Shown: piece after piece, positions 38,184 through 45,540 of the stretch | Numbering within the stretch: position 1 is the stretch's first letter | How the letters are laid out: each line of letters starts with the position of its first letter | DNA from: Actinomycetospora cinnamomea | GTDB lineage: Bacteria; Actinomycetota; Actinomycetes; Mycobacteriales; Pseudonocardiaceae | Direction of reading: 5' to 3' | Assembly (NCBI RefSeq): GCF_003096675.1 | Contig: NZ_QEKW01000013.1 | Location: 97,208-161,207 of the forward strand | DNA length: 64,000 bases | Notes under the pieces: generated by a model | Database searches by the model: none | Seen by the model: the letters and a program-made list of their open reading frames with translations, nothing else | What the model was told of the DNA's origin: nothing | Translations under genes and position numbers: made by a program

Positions 38184-39086
38184 CTACGGCCCGCTTCGGG
38201 GACGCCGGTCCACCGTCGGTGCGCCCAGGAACGCGCGGACGGCCGCGGTCACCGCTCCCGGTCGTTCGACGCCGAGGTCGTGGCCCCCGCCCGCGATCTC
38301 GACGAGGCTGCCGCGGTCGAGCCGCCGGACCATGGCCGCGGCGGTGTCGGACGAGAGCAGCGGACTCTGCTCCCCTCGGATCACCAGGGTCGGCGCGGCG
38401 AGCCGATCGAGGGCACGCCACAGCTGCGCGGAGGTCAGTCCGTCGGTGACGAACCGGGCGAGGCCGACCCCGTCGAAGCGCCACACGAGCCGACCGTCGT
38501 CGCGCCGGACGAGGCCGTGCTCCACGTAGTGGCGCAGGTGGCGCGGATCCGCCAGCGGGTTCGCGGCGAGCCACTCGTCGAGGGGCTCCTGCACGGTGGC
38601 GTAGGAGGCGTCGGCGAACGCGGCCAGCATCGCCGGCAGCTCGCGGGTGCAGAAGTCCGTGTCGGGGACGTCGGGCGCGAGGTCGACCAGGACCAGGTGG
38701 TCGACGAGATCCGGACGCTCCGCGGCGCACACCGAGGCGGCCATGGCTCCCATCGAGTGCCCGACCAGGTGGGCGCGACCGAGTCCGAGGGCGGCGATCA
38801 CCGCCGCCACGTCGTCGGCCAGCGCGATCGCCGTGTACTCGTCGGCCCAGGGGGTCCGGCCGTGCCCCCGCTGGTCGACCGCCAGGACGTGGAAGGCGTC
38901 GCCGAGGCCCTCGGTGAGGGTGTCCCACTCGCGGGCGTGACCCATGATCCCGTGGAGCACGACGACCGCCGGTGCGGCGGCATCGCCGAGCTCGCGGACG
39001 TGGAAGGAGAGCCCGTCGACCACCACGATGCGGTCCCGGGCGTCGTCACCGGCCACGACCGTCGTCCCGGTGGGCATCCTCGTCAC
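38184..39086 (-). CDS. Alpha/beta hydrolase
   Basis: This 300-residue hydrolase has the oxyanion HGIMGHAREWD, nucleophile elbow GHSMGAMAAS and catalytic His in GGGHDLGVERPGAV. The acid residue is probably the Glu or Asp near VIRGEQSPLLSSD. Substrate is unknown. GTG at 39086 or ATG at 39077 may be the start. It is one base past the methyltransferase stop, so it is the last gene of the SARP operon. Confidence 0.85.
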   Translation of the reverse strand: MTRMPTGTTVVAGDDARDRIVVVDGLSFHVRELGDAAAPAVVVLHGIMGHAREWDTLTEGLGDAFHVLAVDQRGHGRTPWADEYTAIALADDVAAVIAALGLGRAHLVGHSMGAMAASVCAAERPDLVDHLVLVDLAPDVPDTDFCTRELPAMLAAFADASYATVQEPLDEWLAANPLADPRHLRHYVEHGLVRRDDGRLVWRFDGVGLARFVTDGLTSAQLWRALDRLAAPTLVIRGEQSPLLSSDTAAAMVRRLDRGSLVEIAGGGHDLGVERPGAVTAAVRAFLGAPTVDRRPRSGP

Positions 39087-39087
39087 C

Positions 39088-40179
39088 TCACTTCCTCGCC
39101 GCGAGGACGAGGTTGGCTCCGGTGTCGGCGGCCAGCACCGGGTCGCGGAACCCGGCGTCGGCGAGCAGGCGCAGCCGCACGGCCGGGCCGCCCTGGGTCC
39201 CGAGGCCGTAGGCCCCGGGCTGGGCCAGCGAGCCCGGGGTGCACACGGACGTCGAGATCGCGTAGTCGAGGCGTACCGACGGGTTGCCGATGCCGTCGAC
39301 GAGCCGGTCGAGCGACCAGGGCTCGACGACGACGAGGATGCCGTCGTCGGCGAGGACCTCGCGGGCGCGCCGGAGCGCCGCCGGCGGGTCGCCCATGTCG
39401 TGCAGCGCGTCGGAGAAGAGCACGACGTCGAAGGGCCCCGGCCCGATCTCGACGGCGTCGGCGACGACGAAGCCCACGCGGTCGTCCACCCCGGCCTCGA
39501 TCGCCGCGGCGCGGGCGGTGAGGATCGAGGGCGTGTGGACGTCGAAGCCGGTGACGCTGCACGCGGGCCAGTGGCCGGCGACCTGCAGGCTCGACGGGCC
39601 GCGGCCGCAGCCGACGTCGGCCACCCGGGCGCCGCTCTCCAGCCGGTCGACGAGCCCGTCGACGGCGGGGAACCACACCGACGCCATCTCGTGGGTGTAG
39701 GCCGTGCGGAAGAAGCGTTCGACGCCCTCGAACATGGAGGCCGGGAGGGTGGCGTAGTCGATGCCGCCGGACCCGCGGAAGGCGGCCGCCAGCTGCTCGA
39801 GGGTCAGGTACTGGCCGGTGACGATCTCCGCGGCGCCGGCGAGGTAGGCCGGGGAGTCGGCCACCGAGAGGACCGCGGCGTGCTCGACGGGCAGCTCGTA
39901 GGTGCCGGTCGTCGCGTCGTGGGTGACGTAGCCCGAGACGGTCTGGGCGGCGAGCCACTCGGCGACCAGGCGCGGGTGGAGGCCGGTCCGCGCGGCGAGC
40001 TCGCCGTCGGTCAAGGGTCCGGCGCCGGTCAGGGCCGCGTAGAGACCGAGTCGGTCGCCGATGACCGTCATCGCGGTGGTCGCGGCGCCGGCGAGGTCGG
40101 TGAGGTACCGCTCGACGAAGGCCTCGACGCGGGCCTCGTCCACGACAGGGTCGGTGTGCTGCAGGGTGTCGGTGCTCAT
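39088..40179 (-). CDS. SAM-dependent methyltransferase with N-terminal winged helix
   Basis: The 363-residue protein has an N-terminal helix-turn-helix-like dimerisation region (about 20-100). A class I methyltransferase domain with motif I VADVGCGRGPSSL at about 188 follows. VTGFDVHTPSI and VLFSDALHDMGDPPAALR also match, similar to mycobacterial Rv2258c. The first ATG overlaps the SARP stop (ATGA), so the two are co-translated. Substrate is unknown. Confidence 0.85.
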   Translation of the reverse strand: MSTDTLQHTDPVVDEARVEAFVERYLTDLAGAATTAMTVIGDRLGLYAALTGAGPLTDGELAARTGLHPRLVAEWLAAQTVSGYVTHDATTGTYELPVEHAAVLSVADSPAYLAGAAEIVTGQYLTLEQLAAAFRGSGGIDYATLPASMFEGVERFFRTAYTHEMASVWFPAVDGLVDRLESGARVADVGCGRGPSSLQVAGHWPACSVTGFDVHTPSILTARAAAIEAGVDDRVGFVVADAVEIGPGPFDVVLFSDALHDMGDPPAALRRAREVLADDGILVVVEPWSLDRLVDGIGNPSVRLDYAISTSVCTPGSLAQPGAYGLGTQGGPAVRLRLLADAGFRDPVLAADTGANLVLAARK

Positions 40180-43082
40180 GTCCGGGACGGTGCCGCGCGC
40201 TCCTTGCTGGGCACCTGCTCGCCACCTGCCGTGGGCTGACCGCCGCTCCGGCGAACGGCGAGCGCGGACACCGCGAGGGCGACGGCCTCGGCGCGCCCGG
40301 CGGGTGGAGGGGGGACGGGCCCGTCGGTGCTGGCCGCGATGCGTCGCCGGAGCCTGTCGTCACGTTCCCGGTGGGCCCCGAGGATCGCGGGAGCGAGCGG
40401 GTCACGGTCGGCGGCGGCGAGCAGCGCCGCGGCCCGCCCCGGATCGTCGAGCTCGACCAGGAGCTCGGCGGCCAGCCGCAGCGTGGTCCACACCTGCGGC
40501 CACATCCCGAGGCGGCGCAGCGATCCGAGGAGCTCCCGCAGCGCCTCGCCGGCCTCGGCGAGGCGGCCCAGCCGCAGCAGGACCGCGGCCCGCCCGACCC
40601 CCGCGACCTCGCGGTTGAACGTGTCGCCGCGCTCGTCGTTGCGGTGGTGGGCGAGCTCGAACCAGCCCAGCGCGGCGTCCGGGTCGGTCTCGGCGGCGAG
40701 CTCGCCGCGGGTGTACGCGACGAACCCGTCCACCTCGCCGACCTCGGCCAGCAGCCCGGTGTGGGCCTGCAGCCACGCCTCCGCAGTGGTGCGGTCGCCG
40801 GTGAACAGGCGGATCAGCGCCGCGTTGCAGATCGCGGTGGCACGGACCCAGTCGGGCGCCCCCGGGTGCGCGAGCAGCTCGTGGACGTCGGACTCCACGG
40901 CGGCCGCGTCGCCCGTGTACATCCTGCTCATCGACCGGAACCACCACCCGGCCCAGCGGTCGGGGTGGTCGTGCGGCAGCCGCTGCAGGGCGGACGTCAG
41001 GAGCTGCTCGCCACGCGCGGTGTCCCCACGCAGCCACGCCGCCCCGCCCGCGGCGACGGCGCACCGCGCGGCGCCGGCGTCGGCGTCGTCGTCGGCGGCG
41101 GCGGCCGGCGCGCCGTCGAGCCGCGCCAGCTGCTCGAGCAGGTCGAGGTGCGGATCGTCGGACACGGCCACGGCCAGCGGCACCGCCAGCCGCCCCGCGA
41201 CGTCCCACCGCTCCTGCTCGACCGCGCGCGCCAGGGCCTCCGCGAGGTTGGCCCGCTCGCGACGCAGCAGGCTCGCCGCGTCGGGCGAGCGCTCGTCCTG
41301 GCGCGCGCGGACGGTGTCGACGTGCGCCTGCATCCACTGCGTGTGCGCCTCGACCGCGCCCTCGCGCCGGGTGGGGTCCAGGTGCCCCAGACCGGCCCGG
41401 CGCATCGTCTCGAGCACCCGGAACCGCGGGGGGTCGGCGGTGTGGTCGGCCACCACCATCGACGCCTCGACGAGCTCGGCGAGCGCGCCCTCGGCGTTGC
41501 CGTGCGGGGCGAGGAAGGTCAGCGCGTCGGGCCCGAAGCCCCCGCGGCAGACGACCACCCGGTCGAACAGCGCCCGGGCGTCGGGCCCGAGCAGCCGGTA
41601 GGACCACTCCACGGTGGCGCCGAGGGCGGTCGACCGGTCCCCGCCGGCGGTGGGCTCCAGGACCGCCAGCCCGCCGGCCAGCCGCTCCCGCAGGCCGGTC
41701 ACGCCGAACACCGCCTCGCGCCCGGCCGCGAGCTCGACCCCGAGCGGTAGGCCGTCGACCAGGGCGCACACGGCCTCGACCGTCGGCGCGGCGGCGTCGA
41801 AGTCGCCGCGCAGCCGGGTCGCCCGGTCGACGAACAGCTCCACCTGCTCGGGCGGGGCGAGGGGCGCGAGCCGCAGGACCCGCTCGCCGGGCACGCCGAG
41901 GCGCTGCCGCGACGTCGCCACCAGCCGCACCTGCGGGCACGACGCCAGCAGGAGGACCGCCAGCCGGCCGGCCGCCGCTCGGACGTGCTCGCAGTTGTCC
42001 AGGCCGAGCACGAGCGGCTGCGCCCCGATCACCTCGGCGACCGCGGCGGCGGCCCCTGCGGGCGCCGCCTGCAGCCCGAGCCCGGCCGCGACGGCCGTGG
42101 CGACGTCCCCGGAGGCGAGCACCTCGCCCAGGGCGACCAGGACCGTCGCCTCGGCGTCCGGTCGCCGGTCGAGGAACTCGCGCAGGAGCCGGGTCTTGCC
42201 GATCCCGCCCGGGCCGGTGATCGTCACCAGCCCGGGGGACGCGACCGCCTCCGCCAGCCGCTCGAGCTCCGTGGCCCGGCCGACGAACCGGTCGGGCGGC
42301 GCGTGCCGGCGCCGGACCACCGGCGCGGCCGGCAACCGGCCGCGGGGGGCACCGCCGTCCTCGGTGCGCAGACGCTGGGCCAGCTCCGTCATCTCCGGGC
42401 CGGGATCCAGGCCGGACGCGTCGGCCAGGGCACGGCGGTAGGCGTCGGCGACCGCCAGGGCATCGGCGGTCCGCCCGTCGCGGTGCAGCCCGCGCATGAG
42501 CAGCAGCTGCATCCGCTCCCGCAGCGGGTGCGTGCGGGCCGCGTGCTCGAGCTCGGGGAGCACGTCGACGACGGGCTCGAGCGACAGGCGCAGCTCCAGC
42601 CAGTCGGCGAGCAGGTGGGCGCGCCACTCCACCAGGCGCGCCACGTCGGGGGCGAACGCGAGACGGTCGGCCACGTCGCCCAACGGCTCTCCCCGCCACA
42701 GGCCGAGCGCCTCGGCGAGCAGCGAGGCCGCGGCGGCCGGCGGGCTCTCGCGCGCCCGGCGCGCCCACCGGCTCGCGAGGCCGACGTCGACGTCCTCCGG
42801 TGCGACCCGCAGCCGGTAGCCGCCGGCCTCGAGGACCACGCGGTCGCGTCCGACGAGCCTGCGGATGCGGGAGACGTAGGTCTGCAGGTTCGAGCCCGCG
42901 CCCTGCGGCGGGCCCTCGGGCCAGAGCAGGTCGACCAGCTCGCCCACCGGAACCGTCCGGCCCGGCGACAGGGCGAGCCGCGCCACCACCGCCCGCAGCG
43001 TCGCCCCGGGCACCGGCACGACCCGGCCGTCGACCCGGATCTCCACCGGTCCGAGCAGCGCGACGCGAAGGTCCTCGGCCAC
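40176..43082 (-). CDS. SARP/AfsR-type transcriptional regulator with NB-ARC-like ATPase
   Basis: The 968-residue protein has an OmpR-like DNA-binding domain (about 5-95, with GRTVPVGELVDLLWPEGPPQ), a BTAD helical domain (about 100-245) and an ATPase domain with Walker A GPGGIGKTRLL near 290. Tetratricopeptide-like helices fill the rest. Such AfsR-type regulators usually activate secondary metabolism or local operons. Overlap with the methyltransferase gene suggests that operon is its target. The GTG start has no clear ribosome binding site, so it may be leaderless. Confidence 0.85.
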   Translation of the reverse strand: MAEDLRVALLGPVEIRVDGRVVPVPGATLRAVVARLALSPGRTVPVGELVDLLWPEGPPQGAGSNLQTYVSRIRRLVGRDRVVLEAGGYRLRVAPEDVDVGLASRWARRARESPPAAAASLLAEALGLWRGEPLGDVADRLAFAPDVARLVEWRAHLLADWLELRLSLEPVVDVLPELEHAARTHPLRERMQLLLMRGLHRDGRTADALAVADAYRRALADASGLDPGPEMTELAQRLRTEDGGAPRGRLPAAPVVRRRHAPPDRFVGRATELERLAEAVASPGLVTITGPGGIGKTRLLREFLDRRPDAEATVLVALGEVLASGDVATAVAAGLGLQAAPAGAAAAVAEVIGAQPLVLGLDNCEHVRAAAGRLAVLLLASCPQVRLVATSRQRLGVPGERVLRLAPLAPPEQVELFVDRATRLRGDFDAAAPTVEAVCALVDGLPLGVELAAGREAVFGVTGLRERLAGGLAVLEPTAGGDRSTALGATVEWSYRLLGPDARALFDRVVVCRGGFGPDALTFLAPHGNAEGALAELVEASMVVADHTADPPRFRVLETMRRAGLGHLDPTRREGAVEAHTQWMQAHVDTVRARQDERSPDAASLLRRERANLAEALARAVEQERWDVAGRLAVPLAVAVSDDPHLDLLEQLARLDGAPAAAADDDADAGAARCAVAAGGAAWLRGDTARGEQLLTSALQRLPHDHPDRWAGWWFRSMSRMYTGDAAAVESDVHELLAHPGAPDWVRATAICNAALIRLFTGDRTTAEAWLQAHTGLLAEVGEVDGFVAYTRGELAAETDPDAALGWFELAHHRNDERGDTFNREVAGVGRAAVLLRLGRLAEAGEALRELLGSLRRLGMWPQVWTTLRLAAELLVELDDPGRAAALLAAADRDPLAPAILGAHRERDDRLRRRIAASTDGPVPPPPAGRAEAVALAVSALAVRRSGGQPTAGGEQVPSKERAAPSRT

Positions 43083-43299
43083 GTCTCATTGTGGGCGCGC
43101 GGAGGTCTCGTGGCGGTCAGGGCACGACGGCGGGCCCGACACACCGTTGGGCCTCGTGCCTGCGCGGGGAGGAACCGCCGGGCTGCCGTCGGCGCCTTGT
43201 GACGGGTCCCGGGGTCCACGACGCTGGCCTCGGGGGGGACCGGCTGGAGGAGGCCAAGGCCCCGTGGACGGAGACGTCGCGCGCCCGAGGGAGGCGTCC

Positions 43300-44010
43300 G
43301 TGCTCGCGCACACGGAGTACGGGCGCTTCGCGGAGCTGATCGAGCGCTTGCCGCCCGAGGCGTGGACGCTCCCGACGGAGTGCGCGCCGTGGGACGTGCG
43401 GCTGCTCGTGGCGCACGTGGTCGGAGCGACGGAGGCCAACGCCTCGCCCCTGGAGATGGCCCGGCAGCTGCGGCGTGGACGCCGTGGCCTGGCGATCGAG
43501 GTCGACCCGGTCAGCGCGGTGCAGGTCGAGCACCGCCGCCGGGTCGACCCGCCGGTGCTGGCGGCACGGTTCCGCGCCGCGATCGAGGACGCGGTCCGGT
43601 GGCGTGCGCGGTGGTCGCGATCCGCCGGCGCGGTGCCGTTGCGGGTCGGCGCGCCCGTGCACGAGACGTGGCGGCTGCGCTACCTGATGGACGCGGTCTA
43701 CACCCGCGACGTCTGGATGCACCGCGTCGACCTGTGTCGCGCGACGGGCCAGGAGCCGGCGCTCTCCGCCGACCACGACGGGCGGATCGTCGCGGACGTC
43801 GTCGCCGACTGGGCGGCGCGCCACGGACGGCCGTTCGTCCTGACGCTGTCGGGTCCGGCCGGTGGTCTATTCGCCCGGGGCGCCGGCGGGCCGGAGCTGA
43901 CGACGGACGCCGTGGAGTTCTGCCGTGCCGTCTCGGGCCGGCAGGTCGCTCCCGGTGACGAGCCCGAGGGCACCGGGGCGCGCCTGCTGGCGACCCCGGT
44001 GCCCTTCTGA
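43300..44010 (+). CDS. Maleylpyruvate isomerase family (mycothiol-dependent DinB-like) protein
   Basis: The GTG at 43300 follows GAGGGAGG and yields 236 residues: LAHTEYGRFAELIERLPPEA, then PTECAPWDVRLLVAHVVGAT, the MDMPI N-terminal signature with the metal-binding His. The central WRLRYLMDAVYTRDVWMHRVDL carries a second conserved His. Members use mycothiol or bind metal, and the substrate is unknown. A GTG at 43264 would add 12 residues. Confidence 0.8.
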   Translation: MLAHTEYGRFAELIERLPPEAWTLPTECAPWDVRLLVAHVVGATEANASPLEMARQLRRGRRGLAIEVDPVSAVQVEHRRRVDPPVLAARFRAAIEDAVRWRARWSRSAGAVPLRVGAPVHETWRLRYLMDAVYTRDVWMHRVDLCRATGQEPALSADHDGRIVADVVADWAARHGRPFVLTLSGPAGGLFARGAGGPELTTDAVEFCRAVSGRQVAPGDEPEGTGARLLATPVPF

Positions 44011-44024
44011 CCGGCCCAGTGGAA

Positions 44025-44603
44025 TCAGGCACGGCCCGCCACGAGCGCCCCGGTCGGGATCGGGGCGACGGCGGAACCGCGGTAGCCCTCGATCACCAGC
44101 TCCCGCGTCGCCATGTTGACCCAGCCGAGGTGCACCACCCCGATGCGGCCGAGCTCGGCGAGCGCGGCGTCGCCGGTGCGGTAGGTCGCGCCGCACTCGA
44201 TCGTGAAGCGGACGTCGGGCCAGGCGAAGCCGGGATCGAGGAACACCTCCAGCGGGGGCATCACCATCCCGGCCGGCGGGTGGGCGTAGCCGAACACGTC
44301 CGCGCTGAGCGTCCCGGCCTCCGAGGTGACCACCTCGCGGGCGTCGACCACGCCGACGCCGTCGGGCCGGATGACGAACTCGTCGACGCCGCGGACGAGG
44401 GCGCCGGCGGGCTCGCCCGCGACGATGGTGCCCGCGAAGGTGTTGTGCATCCGGATGCCCTCGGGCAGGAGCCCGACGGTGACGAGCTCGGTGAGCCGGC
44501 CCTCCATCCGGAACAGGCGGTCGTCGGGGCGGTGGCGCGAGCGGTGGTCGGCGAGGTCGTCGGCGAGGTGGTCGGCGAGGTGATCGGACAGGTGGTCAGA
44601 CAT
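44025..44603 (-). CDS. DUF3237 family protein
   Basis: The 192-residue protein begins with a heptad-like repeat (SDHLSDHLADHLADDLADH). A DUF3237 core follows: GTIVAGEPAGALVRGVDEFV and RPDGVGVVDAREVVTSEAG. The function of the family is unknown. It overlaps the MBL gene by 8 bases and is probably co-translated. Its stop is 14 bases from the convergent MDMPI gene. Confidence 0.7.
   Translation of the reverse strand: MSDHLSDHLADHLADDLADHRSRHRPDDRLFRMEGRLTELVTVGLLPEGIRMHNTFAGTIVAGEPAGALVRGVDEFVIRPDGVGVVDAREVVTSEAGTLSADVFGYAHPPAGMVMPPLEVFLDPGFAWPDVRFTIECGATYRTGDAALAELGRIGVVHLGWVNMATRELVIEGYRGSAVAPIPTGALVAGRA
44545..44599 (-). repeat. 12-base tandem repeat encoding Ala-Asp-His-Leu units
   Basis: Near-identical units (ggtcggcgaggt and variants on the plus strand) encode DHLADHLADDLADH at the N-terminus of the DUF3237 protein. 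It is the same 12-base slippage pattern seen in three other genes here. Confidence 0.7.
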
Positions 44604-45429
44604 CGGCGGTCTCCTTCGGCGGTTCGAACGTGGCGAGCAGCTCCTCGAGCTCGCTCTGCGTCATGGCGGGCACCGGGTCGGCCGCGGGCGCGGTGCGCAG
44701 CGTCTCCACGGCGCGGTCGAGGCCGCGGTGGATCGGCGGGAGGTGGGAACTGAGGACCGTCGTCGGCTCCAGGCGTCGCAGCTGCTCCAGCGCGTGCCCC
44801 AGGGCGGTCGGGTCGGTCATGGTGACCCACGGGCTGTCGACGGTGGCCCACGCGATCTGGTGGGGGGCGAGGACCTCGGGCGGGATGTCGTCCGCGCGGT
44901 GGGCCGCGGCCAGCTCGGGCGACGGCAGCGGTGCGCCGAAGCAGTCGGAGCTGAACAGCGCGCCGCTGTGGTCGTCGAGGAGCCCGACGGTGGCCGGGCT
45001 GTCGAACAGCGGCGGCCGGATCGCCCGCAGGTTGCGGTCGCCGACGTTGACGGTGTCGCCGGGGTTGACCAGCCGCACCCGGTCCAGCGGGAAGGGCGCG
45101 CCGGGCATGAGACGGCCGACGGCCATGAACGTCGTGAGCACCGTCGCCTGCGGTGCGAGGTCGAGCAGTCGGCGCAGGTTGCCGGAGTGGTCGAGGTCCT
45201 CGTGGGTCAGCCAGATCCAGCGCAGCGTCTCCGGTCGCAGGAGCGAGCCCAGCGCGTCGAGGAACTCGTCGGAGAGCACGGCGGTGCCGGTGTCGACGAG
45301 CACCGGTTCCGCGGCCCGGATGACGAACGCGTTCATGCCGAGGACGCCGGCGCCCGGGACCGGCCAGTAGGTGGGGACGACGTGGGTGTCGGGGGTGGCC
45401 GCGTAGGGCTCGCCCAGCTCGGGTTGCAT
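44596..45429 (-). CDS. Metallo-beta-lactamase fold protein
   Basis: The ATG at 45429 follows GGGAGGAGAG. The 277-residue MBL protein contains WLTHEDLDHSGNLRRLL, which has the HxExDH ligand pattern of flavodiiron-like MBL domains rather than HxHxDH. SSDCFGAPL supplies the later Asp, and LSSHLPPIHRGL the later His. No flavodoxin part follows. Oxidoreductase or hydrolase activity is possible. A GTG at 45498 is an alternative start. A hairpin directly upstream overlaps the ribosome binding site. Confidence 0.8.
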   Translation of the reverse strand: MQPELGEPYAATPDTHVVPTYWPVPGAGVLGMNAFVIRAAEPVLVDTGTAVLSDEFLDALGSLLRPETLRWIWLTHEDLDHSGNLRRLLDLAPQATVLTTFMAVGRLMPGAPFPLDRVRLVNPGDTVNVGDRNLRAIRPPLFDSPATVGLLDDHSGALFSSDCFGAPLPSPELAAAHRADDIPPEVLAPHQIAWATVDSPWVTMTDPTALGHALEQLRRLEPTTVLSSHLPPIHRGLDRAVETLRTAPAADPVPAMTQSELEELLATFEPPKETADV

Positions 45430-45436
45430 CTCTCCT

Positions 45437-45468
45437 CCCGACACGCCGGGGTCGGTCGGCGTGTCGGG
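45437..45468. promoter_or_regulatory. 12-bp hairpin next to the MBL ribosome binding site
   Basis: CCCGACACGCCG (45437-45448) and CGGCGTGTCGGG (45457-45468) are exact complements. On the minus strand the end of the stem merges with GGGAGGAG, eight bases before the ATG. It could limit ribosome access, or be coding if the upstream GTG is used. Confidence 0.4.
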
Positions 45469-45540
45469 CTCCAGCGTCGACCGCGGCGTCGGGGTCACGG
45501 AGCCGTGCCGTGCCCCCAGACAACGCGGGCGACCACCCAG

